The notes under the pieces are model-generated. The model was not told the DNA's origin. It made no database searches and worked only from the letters and a program-made list of their open reading frames with translations. A stretch of DNA of 64,000 nt from assembly GCA_030770545.1 (NCBI GenBank), contig CM061106.1, forward strand, positions 12,408,501 through 12,472,500. The letters run 5' to 3'. Shown piece by piece: positions 11,139 through 22,031 of this stretch. Position numbers and translations under genes: made by a program. Each line of letters starts with the position of its first letter. Position 1 is the first letter of the stretch. The stretch is from Macropodus opercularis. Taxonomy: Eukaryota; Chordata; Actinopteri; Anabantiformes; Osphronemidae.

Positions 11139-13453
11139 CACTAGAAGTCCCAGAGATTTCTAACCCTCCTTTGGCCAAGTGGATGCTAACTGGCTAGTCT
11201 TTTGGCTATCATTAGCATCAATTCATGTGTAAATAAGGTCATTACCTGAGCAATCTGCAGGGGCTTTGGGGGGGTGTGAGTGAATGGTTGCTGGTGGCTT
11301 GTTTGTATGCGTGGGGGAGGGATGGCTGCTAAAAGCAGAAAACATGTTTGACCAGATTTCCCCCGCTTTGCTGCTCCTCAACCAAAAAAGAGCCTGTTTG
11401 TGGACTGACCTGACAGAGACAGTGAAAGATGGCACAGTGTGGCATGAAGAACAGGTGGGGACGTGTCTCCCTTTCACCCCAATCAAAGCGTAGGCTGCAG
11501 ATGGAGAGGCAACGGCTAAGGCCAGGAAAAGTATCTCGAGTCGCCTTCAGAGCTTCCTGTGTTTCATCATCATCATGTTCATTGACATGCTTCATAGCAT
11601 TCAAGAATAGACTATAAAAACATGCACAGGAAGATGTTCATGGTCCTCCCTGAACTAATGGCATTTATTGCAATTGTCATCTTGCGGGTGATTACCAAGG
11701 TTCCATCACGTAGTACCTTGGTAATGGTTGCTGGTGGCTTGTTTGTATGTGTGGGGGAGGGAGAGCTGCTAAAAGCAGAGAACTTGAGTCTCCTGGATGA
11801 ATGAGAATCTTCACAGACTTGATTTACCATTCAATTCTTCATTCATGAATTCAATTCATTCTCACATTGGAATGTAGGGTCTTGCCCAGGTATAAAAAGG
11901 TATGAATTAACACATCTACTTGCACGCAGCTTGCTCTCAGATGAGAGGTAATTCCTTTTGTACCCAGGTGGATAAAATCTCACTGCACATAGCCTACTAC
12001 TTCAGTGCCCTCAAGAATTCTGTGGTGTACGAACCTCCTCTCCAAGAAAAGAAAATGCAGAGAAGACTCACCACACAGCAGGCCTTGGAAATGAACCTGA
12101 GTGAAGTAAACCCTTGCGACTCAGATGGAGAAGACATAGAACTTCAGCCGGATTCAGACTCAGAGTCTGATCTGTCTTCAGGTTAGGTTTCATTTCATAT
12201 TATTTCCTATTTCATTTGAAACCAGTAAGTGGAAAACACCAAAAAAGCAGAGTGGAGTGACATAAATCATTTGTCACCAATTGCATCACGTCCTACAACC
12301 CTGGTCTACATATCACCGTTGATGAACGGCTTTTCCCGTCAAAGACTCGCTGCTGTTTCCTGCAGTATATTGCAACTAAACCTGACAAGTTTGGGATCAA
12401 GTTTTGGGTGGCTTGTGACCTAAAATCCAAGTACATTTGTAACGTCCTCCCATATCTTGGCAAGGATCCTAGTCGTCCCAGTGGAGAGAGACTGACTGAA
12501 AATGTAGTGATGAGGCTGATGGAACCATTCAAGGGCAGAAATGTTACCACGGACAATTTCTTCACATCGCTGTCACTTGCGCATTAACTTCTTAGCCGGA
12601 AAACTACGTACTACGCTGACGGCGTATGCGCCCAAACGGAAGAAGACCGTCTACATTCTTAGCAGCATGCACAGCGTGATTCAGACTGAGAATACCACCA
12701 AAAGGAAGCCAAACACTGTCACCCTTTACAACACCACAAAGTGCGGCGTGGATGTGATGGACCAGATGGTGCGGGAGTACACTGTCTGCACAGGGACACG
12801 GCGCTGGACAGTTGCCGTGTCCTATAACATGATTGACATGGCAGCACTGAATGCACATGTGCTGTATCAAGCAGGCACCGGAAAGACGGGTGGACTTCCT
12901 GGTGGAACTTGCAAGAGAGTTGGCTAACTCTCATATGTGTGCGAAGAAGGCAAAAAAAGAACAATTGCTTGGACACAACCCTCCACACCCAGCCCTGGAA
13001 AAAGAGCCACGTGTCAGGTCAAACACCACTGCAAGAACAGTCATGCCACTGTGCGATGTGTTCACTGCTACAGATACACATGTGGTAAATGCAGACGGCA
13101 GAAACCATGGCAGTGCCAGGATTGTGCGTGATTGCTGGAATGTACTCACTCACTTTTTAATATTATTTGTAAATATGTGTACAAATGGTTGGTTTCTTTA
13201 ATTCATTTTGTACTGTTTTTATCAATAAATCTTTGCAACAAAGGAAAAAAGCATGTGGTGATTTCTCCCTAAGATGCAAAGTGAAACACAAGTTTCCTTG
13301 AGGTGGCTCAGCATGGCCCCACGTCTTTTACATAACAAAAGCAATCGTTCACAGCTGATTAAGGGTATTAGCCCAAAGCCTTCGAGCCGATCGGCTCGCC
13401 GGCGGGTTTTATAGGTAGAAAAGCCAAATGGCTCATCTCTGGGACTTCTAGTG
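11139..13453 (+). mobile_element. piggyBac DNA transposon (PGBD4-like), defective
   Basis: The element is 2315 bp and is flanked by the duplicated target TTAA (11135-11138 and 13454-13457). Its ends are perfect 19-bp inverted repeats, CACTAGAAGTCCCAGAGAT at the left and the complement at the right. Both features are diagnostic of the piggyBac superfamily. Inside are a TATA-like box (TATAAAAAGG at 11891-11900), a broken transposase, a ~60-bp internal duplication (11284-11343 and 11724-11783), and a 16-bp palindrome near the right end (13383-13398). The perfect inverted repeats suggest a fairly young insertion. The transposase is not functional, so mobilisation would need an enzyme from elsewhere. 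Confidence 0.92.
11920..13131 (+). pseudogene. piggyBac transposase, internally deleted and frameshifted
   Basis: An acidic N-terminal piece (11920-12186; a more usual start is the Met at about 12055) contains SDGEDIELQPDSDSESD, typical of PGBD4-like transposases. At 12300-12580 a shifted frame matches the core around KPDKFGIKFW, a VLPYLGKDPSRP-like piece and TTDNFFTS. The region between these pieces that should carry the first catalytic aspartate is missing, so an internal deletion of several hundred bases is likely. A further shift precedes a piece with CGVDVMDQM (about 12744-12770). At 13030-13131 lies the C-terminal cysteine-rich domain (CVHCYRYTCGKCRRQKPW, QCQDC), whose zinc-binding cysteines are all present. 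Normal proteins are close to 600 residues. This copy cannot make one. Confidence 0.85.
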
Positions 13454-13520
13454 TTAACTCTTCCATCCTAAAATGCCACCAGCATACTCTTACTGCAAAG
13501 AAGCTTTGTGTGTTAAGACA

Positions 13521-13866
13521 CCTGCTACCATCATATCCAGCAGCACAGCATCACATTACAACAGTTTCACAGTAGAGATGAACCTTAGTTAAAGTTTTTA
13601 ATATGCTTTGCCTTAAAGCAAATGTTTTCACCACAAAACATTTGTGAACGTGTTGAGTTTATGAACTCAATGAATCTGAACAGATTCATTTGCTGCACAC
13701 AGTTTGCTGTAGACGTGTAAATCTAATATTCATCAAATAGTCTGTTATTTCGTTTTAAAATGTTACTTGACATATACTTGTAAATGTGATGGAAACAGCG
13801 GAGTGAACTAGGAAGTTAAGCCTTCTGTGTAATAGCTCCACCCAGTGGAAGGTTGTAGTGATGACA
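13521..13866. other. Intergenic, no gene seen
   Basis: AT-rich DNA between the ZNF-A tail and the heat-shock pseudogene. I see no feature here. Confidence 0.4.
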
Positions 13867-13881
13867 GGAAAGTTCCTGAAG
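13867..13881 (+). promoter_or_regulatory. Heat-shock element of the hsp30-like pseudogene
   Basis: Three perfect alternating pentamers (GGAAA GTTCC TGAAG) form a canonical heat-shock factor site about 115 bases upstream of the former start codon. A TATA-like remnant (TTAGAAAAGC, near 13905) lies between. Position and motif are as expected for hsp30 promoters. Confidence 0.65.
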
Positions 13882-13995
13882 CACCTGGAGCTGCTCCATG
13901 TAGATTAGAAAAGCTGAGACACAAAGCAACACAGAGACATAGAGGTGAACAGACGCTGAACATTGTTCCATCCCAGCACTAAACACACTCTGAAC

Positions 13996-14554
13996 ACGCT
14001 GTGCTCTCATGGATTCAGCTCTGCCCTCAGTCCCTTCATGGGCGTCTGCTGTCCTGGACGCAGTCTGTGGCCAGAGGTCAGACCTCTGCTCTACCAGCAG
14101 CATCTACTGCACAGAAACCTCCAGACTTCAACACCAGATCCTGGAGGAGACGGAGCCTTTCCACAGCAGTGTGGCCCTGCAGCCAGTCTCCTACCAGCTG
14201 GAGGAAGAGGGACAGACAGAGCAGCTGTCTGTCAGGCAGGTGGGCAGGAAGCTGACAGAGAAGAAGCAGGAGGACGGGAAAGACTCCTACTCTGCCAGAC
14301 TGCAGGAGTTCAGACAGGAGTTGGATCTGCCTGAAGGACTGAACCCTGAAGCCGTCAGCTGCTGCATGGATCCAGACGGGAAGCTCCACATCCAGGCAGC
14401 CAAAGCTCCGAGTGTAGAGGAGGCTGAGAGAGAGGAGCTCAGAGAAAACACACAGAAGCAGCAGCTCAGCATCAACCTGATCACAGTGATGATGGACCAA
14501 TCACAGCAACGTTTGGTTTGTAGAAAGGTGAACTCATGTCCTCAGAGGCTTTGA
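13996..14554 (+). pseudogene. hsp30-like small heat-shock protein pseudogene
   Basis: The sequence matches fish hsp30-type small heat-shock proteins in pieces. The N-terminal piece LCSHGFSSALSPFM...RSLWPEVRPLLYQQH is in one frame from 13999. After a deletion and frame change at about 14120, the rest (LQHQILEETEPF, then VSYQLEEEGQTEQLSVRQVG) is in another frame. The alpha-crystallin domain follows, with EKKQEDGKDSYSARLQEFRQ, LDLPEGLNPEAVSC and DGKLHIQA, to a stop at 14554. The start codon has become ACG (13996-13998). An intact protein would be a cytosolic ATP-independent chaperone of about 200 residues. The gene is intronless, as in the family, and keeps a perfect upstream heat-shock element. 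A 181-residue product could start from an out-of-frame ATG at 14009 but would lack the normal N terminus. Confidence 0.8.
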
Positions 14555-15819
14555 CATGTTGAATAGAAGCATTTTGTTAAACCAGAAAACAAATCTGTGT
14601 TTGCTCATATTTAATAATCTCACTGTCCAGCTGTTGGCAAACCTGGAGGCGATCAGTGAAACCAGAGTCGCCTTTGTTCACAGGCAGCGTCAGCATCAGA
14701 ATAGTGACGTCAGGTTGAGGTCTGTGGACGTTTGCAGGACTCTGAGACAAATGTACAAATACATTCAGTTTGTGATCCAGATGTTCAGATGTCTGTCAGC
14801 TCTGTGTTTACAGCTCATCCAGCTCCTGCCTGTTGTTCTGCATCACCCTGAATATTTAGAAATAAAGAATCTGTCACATATTTTGTGTAATAATTCAGTT
14901 TATAACACTGCTACACGCTGGATTCATTTCTATTGAAAACAATCTTTTCCAAAGACGCGAGGAATAATTTTCAGGATTAGGATAAACTCTTTAGAGTTTA
15001 CGTTGGACAGTGTCCAGTATCAGACGTATGTGGACTCTCCCAGTTCTCCTGTTGAGAGATGTCACTCCGGTCGTTGGAGGGAACCTCTAGAAGGCCCAGC
15101 GGAGGCTTTGACACCAGAACTGGACGTCTGCTGTGTTGGTTTGGTCTTTCTCCCCCTCAGAACTCTGGACTGCTCACCTCAGATTCTGCTCCTCTCACGC
15201 TCCAGTCGTCTGGTGATGACCCAGCTGGGGCGTGTTCACCCTCATTCTCTGACGAGATCACGGTTAAGACAGTTCCAGTCTCCTCGCTCCTAGTTCATTT
15301 TATCGGTCCTGACAAATTCCAGCGTTTGATTGTTTTCGTAATTAACCACACACTTATTTTCAAAATAAAAGCACACCGTGATTAAAACTTCAAAAAGACC
15401 AACTGAATACTGAGAATTCTGTCTAATACTTGGACATTGTGATGGTTAGTGGCAATGTTTATACTGGGTCATGATTCAACTCATGCTTCCACCTGCTCCA
15501 TTCAAAATAAAAGTGACATTAAAATTTTAAGACTTAAATTTAATAGAGATTATGATTATGGTTAGATAATTCTGGACAGTAATTAAAAGGGCTTTTCTTC
15601 ATGTTAATAACCTGCTTCAACAATTCGTACGTCCTTTCAAAATACATTTAGTTACTGACAACTGAGCTTGTGCTTCATGCTGATGCTGAGAGGAATGTGT
15701 CTGAACACACAGCATCAGTGTTGTTGTGCTTGGGTTTGCGTAGCTCCAGACCAGTCAGGGTCTGACCTCTGTCCACCATCAGGACCAGGGAAGGGAAGAA
15801 GACGCTTGAGGTGAGTCTG
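14555..15819. other. No gene seen
   Basis: Several open frames of about 100 codons (for example 14556-14936 and 15059-15385) show no recognisable domain. The first part may be the former 3' UTR of the heat-shock gene. Confidence 0.35.
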
Positions 15820-16030
15820 AAAAGTTGATGTTCACTCCAAGCCAGCATCTGTGGGATGAGCTGCACCAACAGGCCTGATCCATGGAGGCCCTGCAACCCA
15901 ACTTCCAGGACTTTAAGGATGTGCTGCTGACATCACAGCTCACCTTCAGGGTTCATGCCTCAATGGGTCAGGATTGGTTTGGCAGCAAACGATGGACCAA
16001 CAATATCAGACAGGCAGATATAATGAGCCT
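15820..16030 (+). repeat. Fragment of a dispersed teleost repeat
   Basis: The stretch resembles a dispersed repeat that I recognise from many fish genomes, with short blocks such as GCATCTGTGGGATG, GATCCATGGAGGCCC and GGTCAGG... in the expected order. That repeat is often found as a DNA-transposon remnant, but I cannot assign a superfamily from this degenerate piece. Confidence 0.45.
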
Positions 16031-16649
16031 CAAGGGTTTAGTTTCATGCTTTGGAAAAACTTTATCCTAAAATGCTGCATTGCAGTTTGTCCAGTAGGAG
16101 GCAGCAAAGCTTCTGTAAATGACTTGTTCCAGGCGTGAACATGACAGTAGCTCATCAAGAACAAGTCCAGTTGTTCACCTGACGGTAATTCAGCGTCTGA
16201 CTAGACTTAAGCCTTTGACCTTTCTGTGCCGTCTATTCAGGATTCCAGAGATTTTAATGAGCGTTTGAGTAGAGCCCAGAGTAGTGAGAACTTTCCGTCC
16301 TTTACTCGTATTGATTCCAGCCCCGTCACTCAGCTGCGTTGTCCATCCATTCTGCTAATGTATTATCCATTTTCAGAACGTTAATATTTACAACCACAGA
16401 TATAAATGTGCAGTCATTACATTTGTAGCTTTTATCATTCATTTATTTTATTTATTTATGTTCTGGTCTATAACATCTTAGGGAAACCTGCACAGTTTAA
16501 TCCAATCCAATGTGTGACATCAGTAACAAACGTAAAGACCAACTATCACCTTAAAAACTGTTCCTGTATTGGAGCAGCCTGTGCAGTGTCCCCAACAAAA
16601 TGGCCAGTGAGCGTACGATGAATCAACAGATGAAACCCAGCCTCTAACG

Positions 16650-18215
16650 TCCCAACACTCCACCACCTATAAAGGCTGCATTAAGGCCTGACCCATGGCT
16701 GAGCCATAACTGTCCACCGTTGGGCCGAACGTCGGCGTAGTTCTTGACCAGCTGGGAGATCCTGACCCCTTTGATGTCCGACGGCACTTGATCATAATCG
16801 GACCACAGATACTCTGGAGACAGCACCTTAGTGGGTTTGTTGTACAGCAGGTACCTGCAGGACAGAGACGCAGGTGTGATATATGTATGTGGGACATGAA
16901 GGTTTCTGACACAGCGTGAATCAAACTAGCAGGTACATAAAGTACGAGTCTGGGTTTCAACATTAATAAGAAGAAACACTAATAAACGTGTGTGGGAATG
17001 AAAAGCGACACCGCACTATTTGAGGTGACTCTTCCTGCCACACAGCTTCAATGTGGTTCTTGGCGTCGGCCTGTGACTGATCGTAACAGTGTCTGAAAAA
17101 GGGAGAGAGTTTTTACTTCAATGGTAGAAAGTAATCAAATCAGCAAAATGAATCTAAACATCAGTTAAAAAAACTGAGACTCTTTGACAACGAGTGGCCT
17201 GATAAGCAGCAATGAATAAGCTCCACTAGCTGCAGTAGCAGATGATTCCACCTTCATGTGCTTGTTTACCGGACCAGCTTGTCCATGTCCTCCAGGTCTC
17301 CCACACGGCAGCAGTGTAGTAGTATCTCCCTCGTCATTAGGGACGTACGCCGTGGACTCCTGGCGACGCTCGGAAGGAAACTTATTTCTCGTCGTCTACG
17401 GACAAAAGGGAGGAATTAAGAACAAGAGCAGGAAGCTGCAGCTGCCACAGCAGTGGAAATGCTGAAAACATCATATGTGCACATGCTCTGTACAGAAATA
17501 GTCTCTTTGCATGAGTCAAATGAGTGAGATGGCGTCTGAGCGGACGAGACGCTTCCTGCCTCTGCACCTTCAGTGTTTTCTAGTTGGTTGCTTTGTGGCC
17601 TCTGGCAGCATCGTGCACAATAAGCCTTATACTTCATGGCCCTTCTACTTAGAGTCTGTATCACACTCCAGGATTTCAGCTGTTCTCTCAAAGGAACAAC
17701 AGTGAAACCTTGTAGTAGCCTCGGTGAAGCACAGCTGACAGTCGGCTGAGAGACTCGGCCCCAAAGCGGTTGTGGAAGACGCTGTCGATCATGAAAAGGT
17801 GGTCGGCTTCATTACGGATCTGAAAACAGGAAACACGAAGGAATAAGAGCAACACAGAGAGATTTGATTAAAGATATAAATAAAAGACAACAATTAGCAT
17901 TTTTACATTTAACTTATTCCGTTAGTGAGTCATGACCCGTTCTGCTTGTTAAAAGACACCAAGGTTTTCAAGCAGGAACCACTCAGACGTGTCAGACTTG
18001 GCATCAGGCCCCGTTCAGCAGCGTTTACCTGGATGGTGACTGTGGCCCACTTCATCCTCTCGAGCACCACAACCTGCTGCGCTTTGCACTGGGCACAGAC
18101 ACAACAGAGACGCTCCGGCCTTCACCCATCTCAACTTGTAATAGCCACAGGATCAAAGGTTCCCTCCCAAACCAGGGGAACATTCCAGTTGGTCACTGGG
18201 TTCACGTCAGTGCGT
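16650..18215 (-). pseudogene. GT6-family glycosyltransferase pseudogene (ABO/GBGT1/GGTA1-like)
   Basis: On the minus strand five exon-like blocks with good splice sites follow the catalytic domain of GT6 galactosyl/GalNAc-transferases, type II Golgi enzymes. Block 18215-18029 contains WNVPLVWEGTFDP then a stop. Block 17819-17709 contains NEADHLF...DSVFHNRFGAE and HRGYYK. Block 17395-17270 contains FPSERRQESTAYVPNDEGD, then a frameshift before GDLEDMDKLVR. Block 17092 to about 17020 contains HCYDQSQADAKNHIEAVWQEE. Block 16854 to about 16660 contains YLLYNKPTKVLSPEYLW and VKNYADVRPN. Lesions include the premature stop in the first block, loss of the normal DxD metal-binding motif before SVFHNR, the frameshift in the third block and a disturbed end in the fourth. 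Preserved phases show that it was once a real gene. Which member of the family it derives from is not resolved. Confidence 0.8.
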
Positions 18216-18794
18216 CTGGGAGAGTAAAGAACGTCCTGAGAGCGTGAGCTTGAACAGTAGCAACATCTGAACGTTTCACCTGCTGAAAGGCTGGTTCAGC
18301 CAATAAACAACGTGACGTCTGACAAAGCACAAAGTGACGTCTCAACTAAACAGGAATTAGATGGAGTCATTAAAACAATAGAACAGAAGAAGCCCAACGC
18401 TTCTATTAAATGTGTTTACAACCTGAAATCACATGGTCTTTAAAGCTTTTCCTCACGTTCCATAAGCTGGATGTTATTATTGCTCAGCTCACCCTTTGTG
18501 TGCGCTTGGCTGATCATACTTTACTCTGGAAAAGAGCAGAGATCACATCAACACAGGTCGTAGTCAGGTCCACAAACTTAAACCACTATCCTACAGACAG
18601 CACATGTGACTCTCTGCGGGTCCAGGACCTGCTGTGTGGCAGAGCCAGCATGCGTTTAGACATGATGCTCCAGTTACTGCAGCATCAGTTTGAGCAGAGC
18701 TGGAGTCACTTCTTCCTCTTCCTGTTTCATGTTCATCTGGACGTTATGAAAAAGTCTTTACAGTCTCCTCTCTCTAATATTATTAGGAAACACA
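18216..18794. other. No gene seen
   Basis: Upstream exons of the GT6 pseudogene would be expected on the minus strand here, but none is recognisable. Short frames only. Confidence 0.35.
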
Positions 18795-19545
18795 TACATT
18801 TTCACTGCTATATTTGTCTATGAAACCAGAGGAAACAAAACAATTAGTCAAACTTCTAACTTGTTTAAATGATATCAAATCCTGGATGTCCCATAACTTC
18901 CTACAACCAAACTCAGATAAAACTGAGGTTATTATAATTGGTGCTAAAAACCACACAGACTCATTATTGAATCAGATTATTACTCTGGATGACATAACGT
19001 TAGCTTCAGGTTCTACTGTAGGAACCTTGGTGTCATTTGGACCAAGATCTCTCCTTTACATCATATATTAAAGAAATCTCTAGAACTGCCTACTTCCACT
19101 TTAGGAATATTGCTAAAATTAGGAGCATCCTCTCACAGAGTGATGCTGAAAAGTGAATCCATGCATTTGTTACCTCTAGGCTGGACGACTGTAACTCCCT
19201 GCTCATAGTTTGTCCCAATAACTCTCTGAAAAGCCGCCAGTTAATTCAAAATGCTGCAGCCAGAGTCTGACTGGACTTAGGAAGAGAGATCACATTTCTC
19301 CTACATCAGCTTCTCTGTCCTGTCAAATCTAGGATAGGATTTAAAATTCTTCTCCTCACCTACAAAGCTCTTCATAATAAAGCTCCATCTCATCTTAAAG
19401 ACCTCATGGCTCCTGATGCTCCTTCAGATTAAAACGCTCTATGTGGGATTTGTCAGGTTTAGTTGTGTCAAGTTCTTGTAAAGGGCCTTCAGATAACTGC
19501 TGTCGTGAACTGGCTCTATATAAATAAAATAGAAATGAATTGAAT
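18795..19545 (+). mobile_element. L2-like LINE, 3' end, 5'-truncated and decayed
   Basis: The plus strand reads through the C-terminal part of an L2-type reverse transcriptase: LNDIKSWMSHNFLQPNSDKT, then in other frames RTAYFHFRNI, RLDDCNSLL, LIQNAAARV and FKILLLTYKALHNKAPSHL. Several stops and shifts interrupt it. The 3' end has the usual L2-like ending, a 'CTCTATATAAATAAAAT' type motif before a short GAATTGAAT tail. The element lies between the GT6 and USP pseudogenes. An endonuclease part of the same family lies at 40.8-41.5 kb. Confidence 0.8.
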
Positions 19546-20220
19546 AGTGTTGTACAGGTGCACATGTCTGGATATTACAAATAAAGTAAAAAGAAAGACT
19601 CACCCGAAGACGACAACAACAACCAGAACTAATATGTGGATCCTGGAAATGTGGTTTGACATGTCAGGATCGTCTGAGGCTCTTATCCAAATCAACAGAC
19701 CTGAGCTTCTCTTAGTCAACTTAGTCTGTCTCTTAGACAACTGTTATTGTCTTGTTGTTGTGACAATGAACCTGACGAGTCAGAGGATCAAAACACTGTG
19801 GAACAAAGAAATGGAGGAGAACTGGTCAGATCACTAATTCAATAAGGAAGTGAAGTGGAAGAAGCTGCTGTGATGTGGATTTTGGACATTAATGACAAGA
19901 AATGGGACGTTACTCACTTTGGCTGCGACTAGAGGGACCAGTGCTGCGATGACGTGTGACCTGCACCTGCATCCTTGGACGCACTGATACTCCTGTGTTA
20001 GTGGAAATCGTTGGACACATGACACACAAACACCTTTGCTTTCTAGGTTTGCTGAGTGTTGGGGCTTAGTCGTACTTTCAGGTTCACCTTCAGACACTTC
20101 TGCACTGAACCTCCAGGAACCAGGTCCAGCAAACACCTGGTGCAGTCGTAACATGTCAGCGACTGCATCCCACATCTGCAAAATGACAGGAATGTTAAAT
20201 GTAATAATAATATTCATTGT

Positions 20221-21068
20221 CGACTGGACTTGTTCTATTTCGTAGAAACGTTTCACCACCTATCCATGGATGGGTTCACAGCAGAGGACTCAAAAGACAA
20301 GTGGTTAAAGAACCTCTCTGACAGGGAACTTTCCCTTTTCTGGCTAAAGGCCTTAACTTTGCTATCACACCCAAGGAGGTTCCTGTCGTGGATTTGATCA
20401 CAGCCACAGAATCTGCCATTCGGAAAAACAACTTACCATCGTCAGAAGCTGAACAACTACGGATCAAAGTCTCTGCTGCCCTGGCCAGTGCACAACCACC
20501 ACAACCCAACCTCACCAGGCAGGAGAGGAGTGCGCTCACAGCCCTCAGCAGGGACCAAACCATCACCACACTGCCTGCGGACAAAGGAAGGTGCACTGTC
20601 CAACTGAACATGAACACAGCAGCAACACAACAGTCAGCTCACTGTTAGAGGACCAACACACTTACGAGAAGCTGAAAAGAGACCCCACCAGCAGCTACAA
20701 AAAGAAAATCATAGCTCATCTCAAAGAGCTGGAAACAGACCAGACCATCGACAGGATGACATACCACCGCCTGCATCCTGGAGAGGCCACTCCCTGCATT
20801 TATGGACTTCCTAAGATCCACAAAGAGGGAGCCCCGCTCAGACCCATAATCAGCAGCATCAACTCGGTCACATATAACATTGCCAAACACTTGGCCACCG
20901 TCCTGACGCCTCTGGTGGGACACACAGACCATCAATTCACAACAAGCCAAGGTCAGAGGACTGAAACTGGAGATAGATGAAACCATGGTTTCCTTCAATG
21001 TTACATCACTCTTCACCAGCATCCCCACCAGTGACGCCTTAACAGCCGTTAGGAAAAGACTGGAGGAA
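20221..21068 (+). mobile_element. Penelope-like retroelement fragment
   Basis: The plus strand carries typical Penelope-like polyprotein motifs: FAITPKEVPVVDLITATESA, a leucine/alanine-rich helix, ALTALSRDQTITTLPADKGR, TYEKLKRDPTSSYKKK, YGLPKIHKEGAPLRPIISS and, after a frame break, MVSFNVTSLFTSIPTSDAL. The last piece is the reverse-transcriptase catalytic core start. Frameshifts occur at about 20620 and 20970. The 5' end and the GIY-YIG endonuclease end are absent. The fragment sits between duplicated exons of the USP pseudogene, and its right boundary at ~21068 is where the duplicated host sequence resumes. Confidence 0.85.
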
Positions 21069-21998
21069 GCTGTAGGCCACAAATGGTGAGACCTGTGAAT
21101 AGTGGTGACCAGCAGGTAACGAGTCATTGTCTGGAAAAAAGCACAATTAACCAACAACAAATACATCTACACGTTCAATATCACAGCAAATGGATTTGAC
21201 CAGATACTTTCTGACTGTTTCACAATAACTATTGTCCTCAGGTAGTTGTATAACGAACTGGACCTTTTCTTTACTGAAGCTCATTCTTACCTTCTGACGG
21301 CTGCTGGAAATCGACAGTTTCCGCCCTTGACGGCTTGGTGAGGATCCTCACTGTCATTGTCTTGTTGTTGTGACAATGAACCTGACGAGTCAGAGGATCA
21401 AAACACTGTGGACACAAAGAAATAAAGGAGAGCTGGTCAGATCACTAATTCAATAAGGAAGTGAAGTGGAAGAAGCTGCTGTGATGTGGATTTTGGACAT
21501 TTAAGACGAGAAATGGGACGTTACTCACTGGGAATGAAGCTACAGTGACCAGTGCTCCGATGATGTGTGACCACCAAACCGGCGTCCACTCGCTGGTACA
21601 CAATCAACGTTATTTACAGTCTCACCCTAAGGCCTGGGCAGTGATGGTTTCTTCACTGGTTACTGGCCACAAGTCCCTATTGGTTCTCACCACCAGATAC
21701 CCAGACTCTGCCACAGGATGGTGGTTTGACTGTATTTGACTCTTCTGGTCCTTAGCATCTTTTTGTAGTCAAACAGCTGGAGCAGTTGTTATTCGTCATG
21801 GACTGCATCCCACAGCCCCAAACAACATGACAGGTTAAAGACACAGCAATAATAATAATCATTCATTCACAGGTTTAATTGTTACATCTGCACCACATTG
21901 TAATGAGGCAAATATTTCTCACTGAATTCTTACCGATAGCAGGACCTGGTGCTCAACATCTGACAAGTCACGTGAGAAGCAAGACAGGTGTGTTTTCT

Positions 21999-22031
21999 GA
22001 GAAACAAGGCTTCGGCCGAGCCTTGTTTCTC
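21999..22031. repeat. Short perfect hairpin
   Basis: A 13-bp perfect inverted repeat (GAGAAACAAGGCT at 21999-22011 and its complement at 22019-22031) encloses a 7-base GC-rich loop TCGGCCG. It could form a hairpin in DNA or RNA. Its function is unknown. Confidence 0.6.

Larger units (their letters stand above)
11067..13520 (+). pseudogene. Decayed tail of the ZNF-A finger array, split by piggyBac
   Basis: Beyond the stop of ZNF-A the sequence still reads as fingers in another frame: SCLSNLLRHQQVHIGERP, then a cysteine, a stop codon and SCGKSF to 11138. After the piggyBac element the same frame resumes at 13454 with the second half of that finger (NSSILKCHQHTLTAK). Removing the element and one copy of the TTAA target rejoins the finger exactly. 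The finger array was therefore longer, and the tail was either untranslated or already decayed when the transposon landed. Confidence 0.75.

Noticed and set aside
18795..19071. 85-codon frame as an independent gene
   Set aside because: It is the reverse-transcriptase part of an L2-like LINE fragment.
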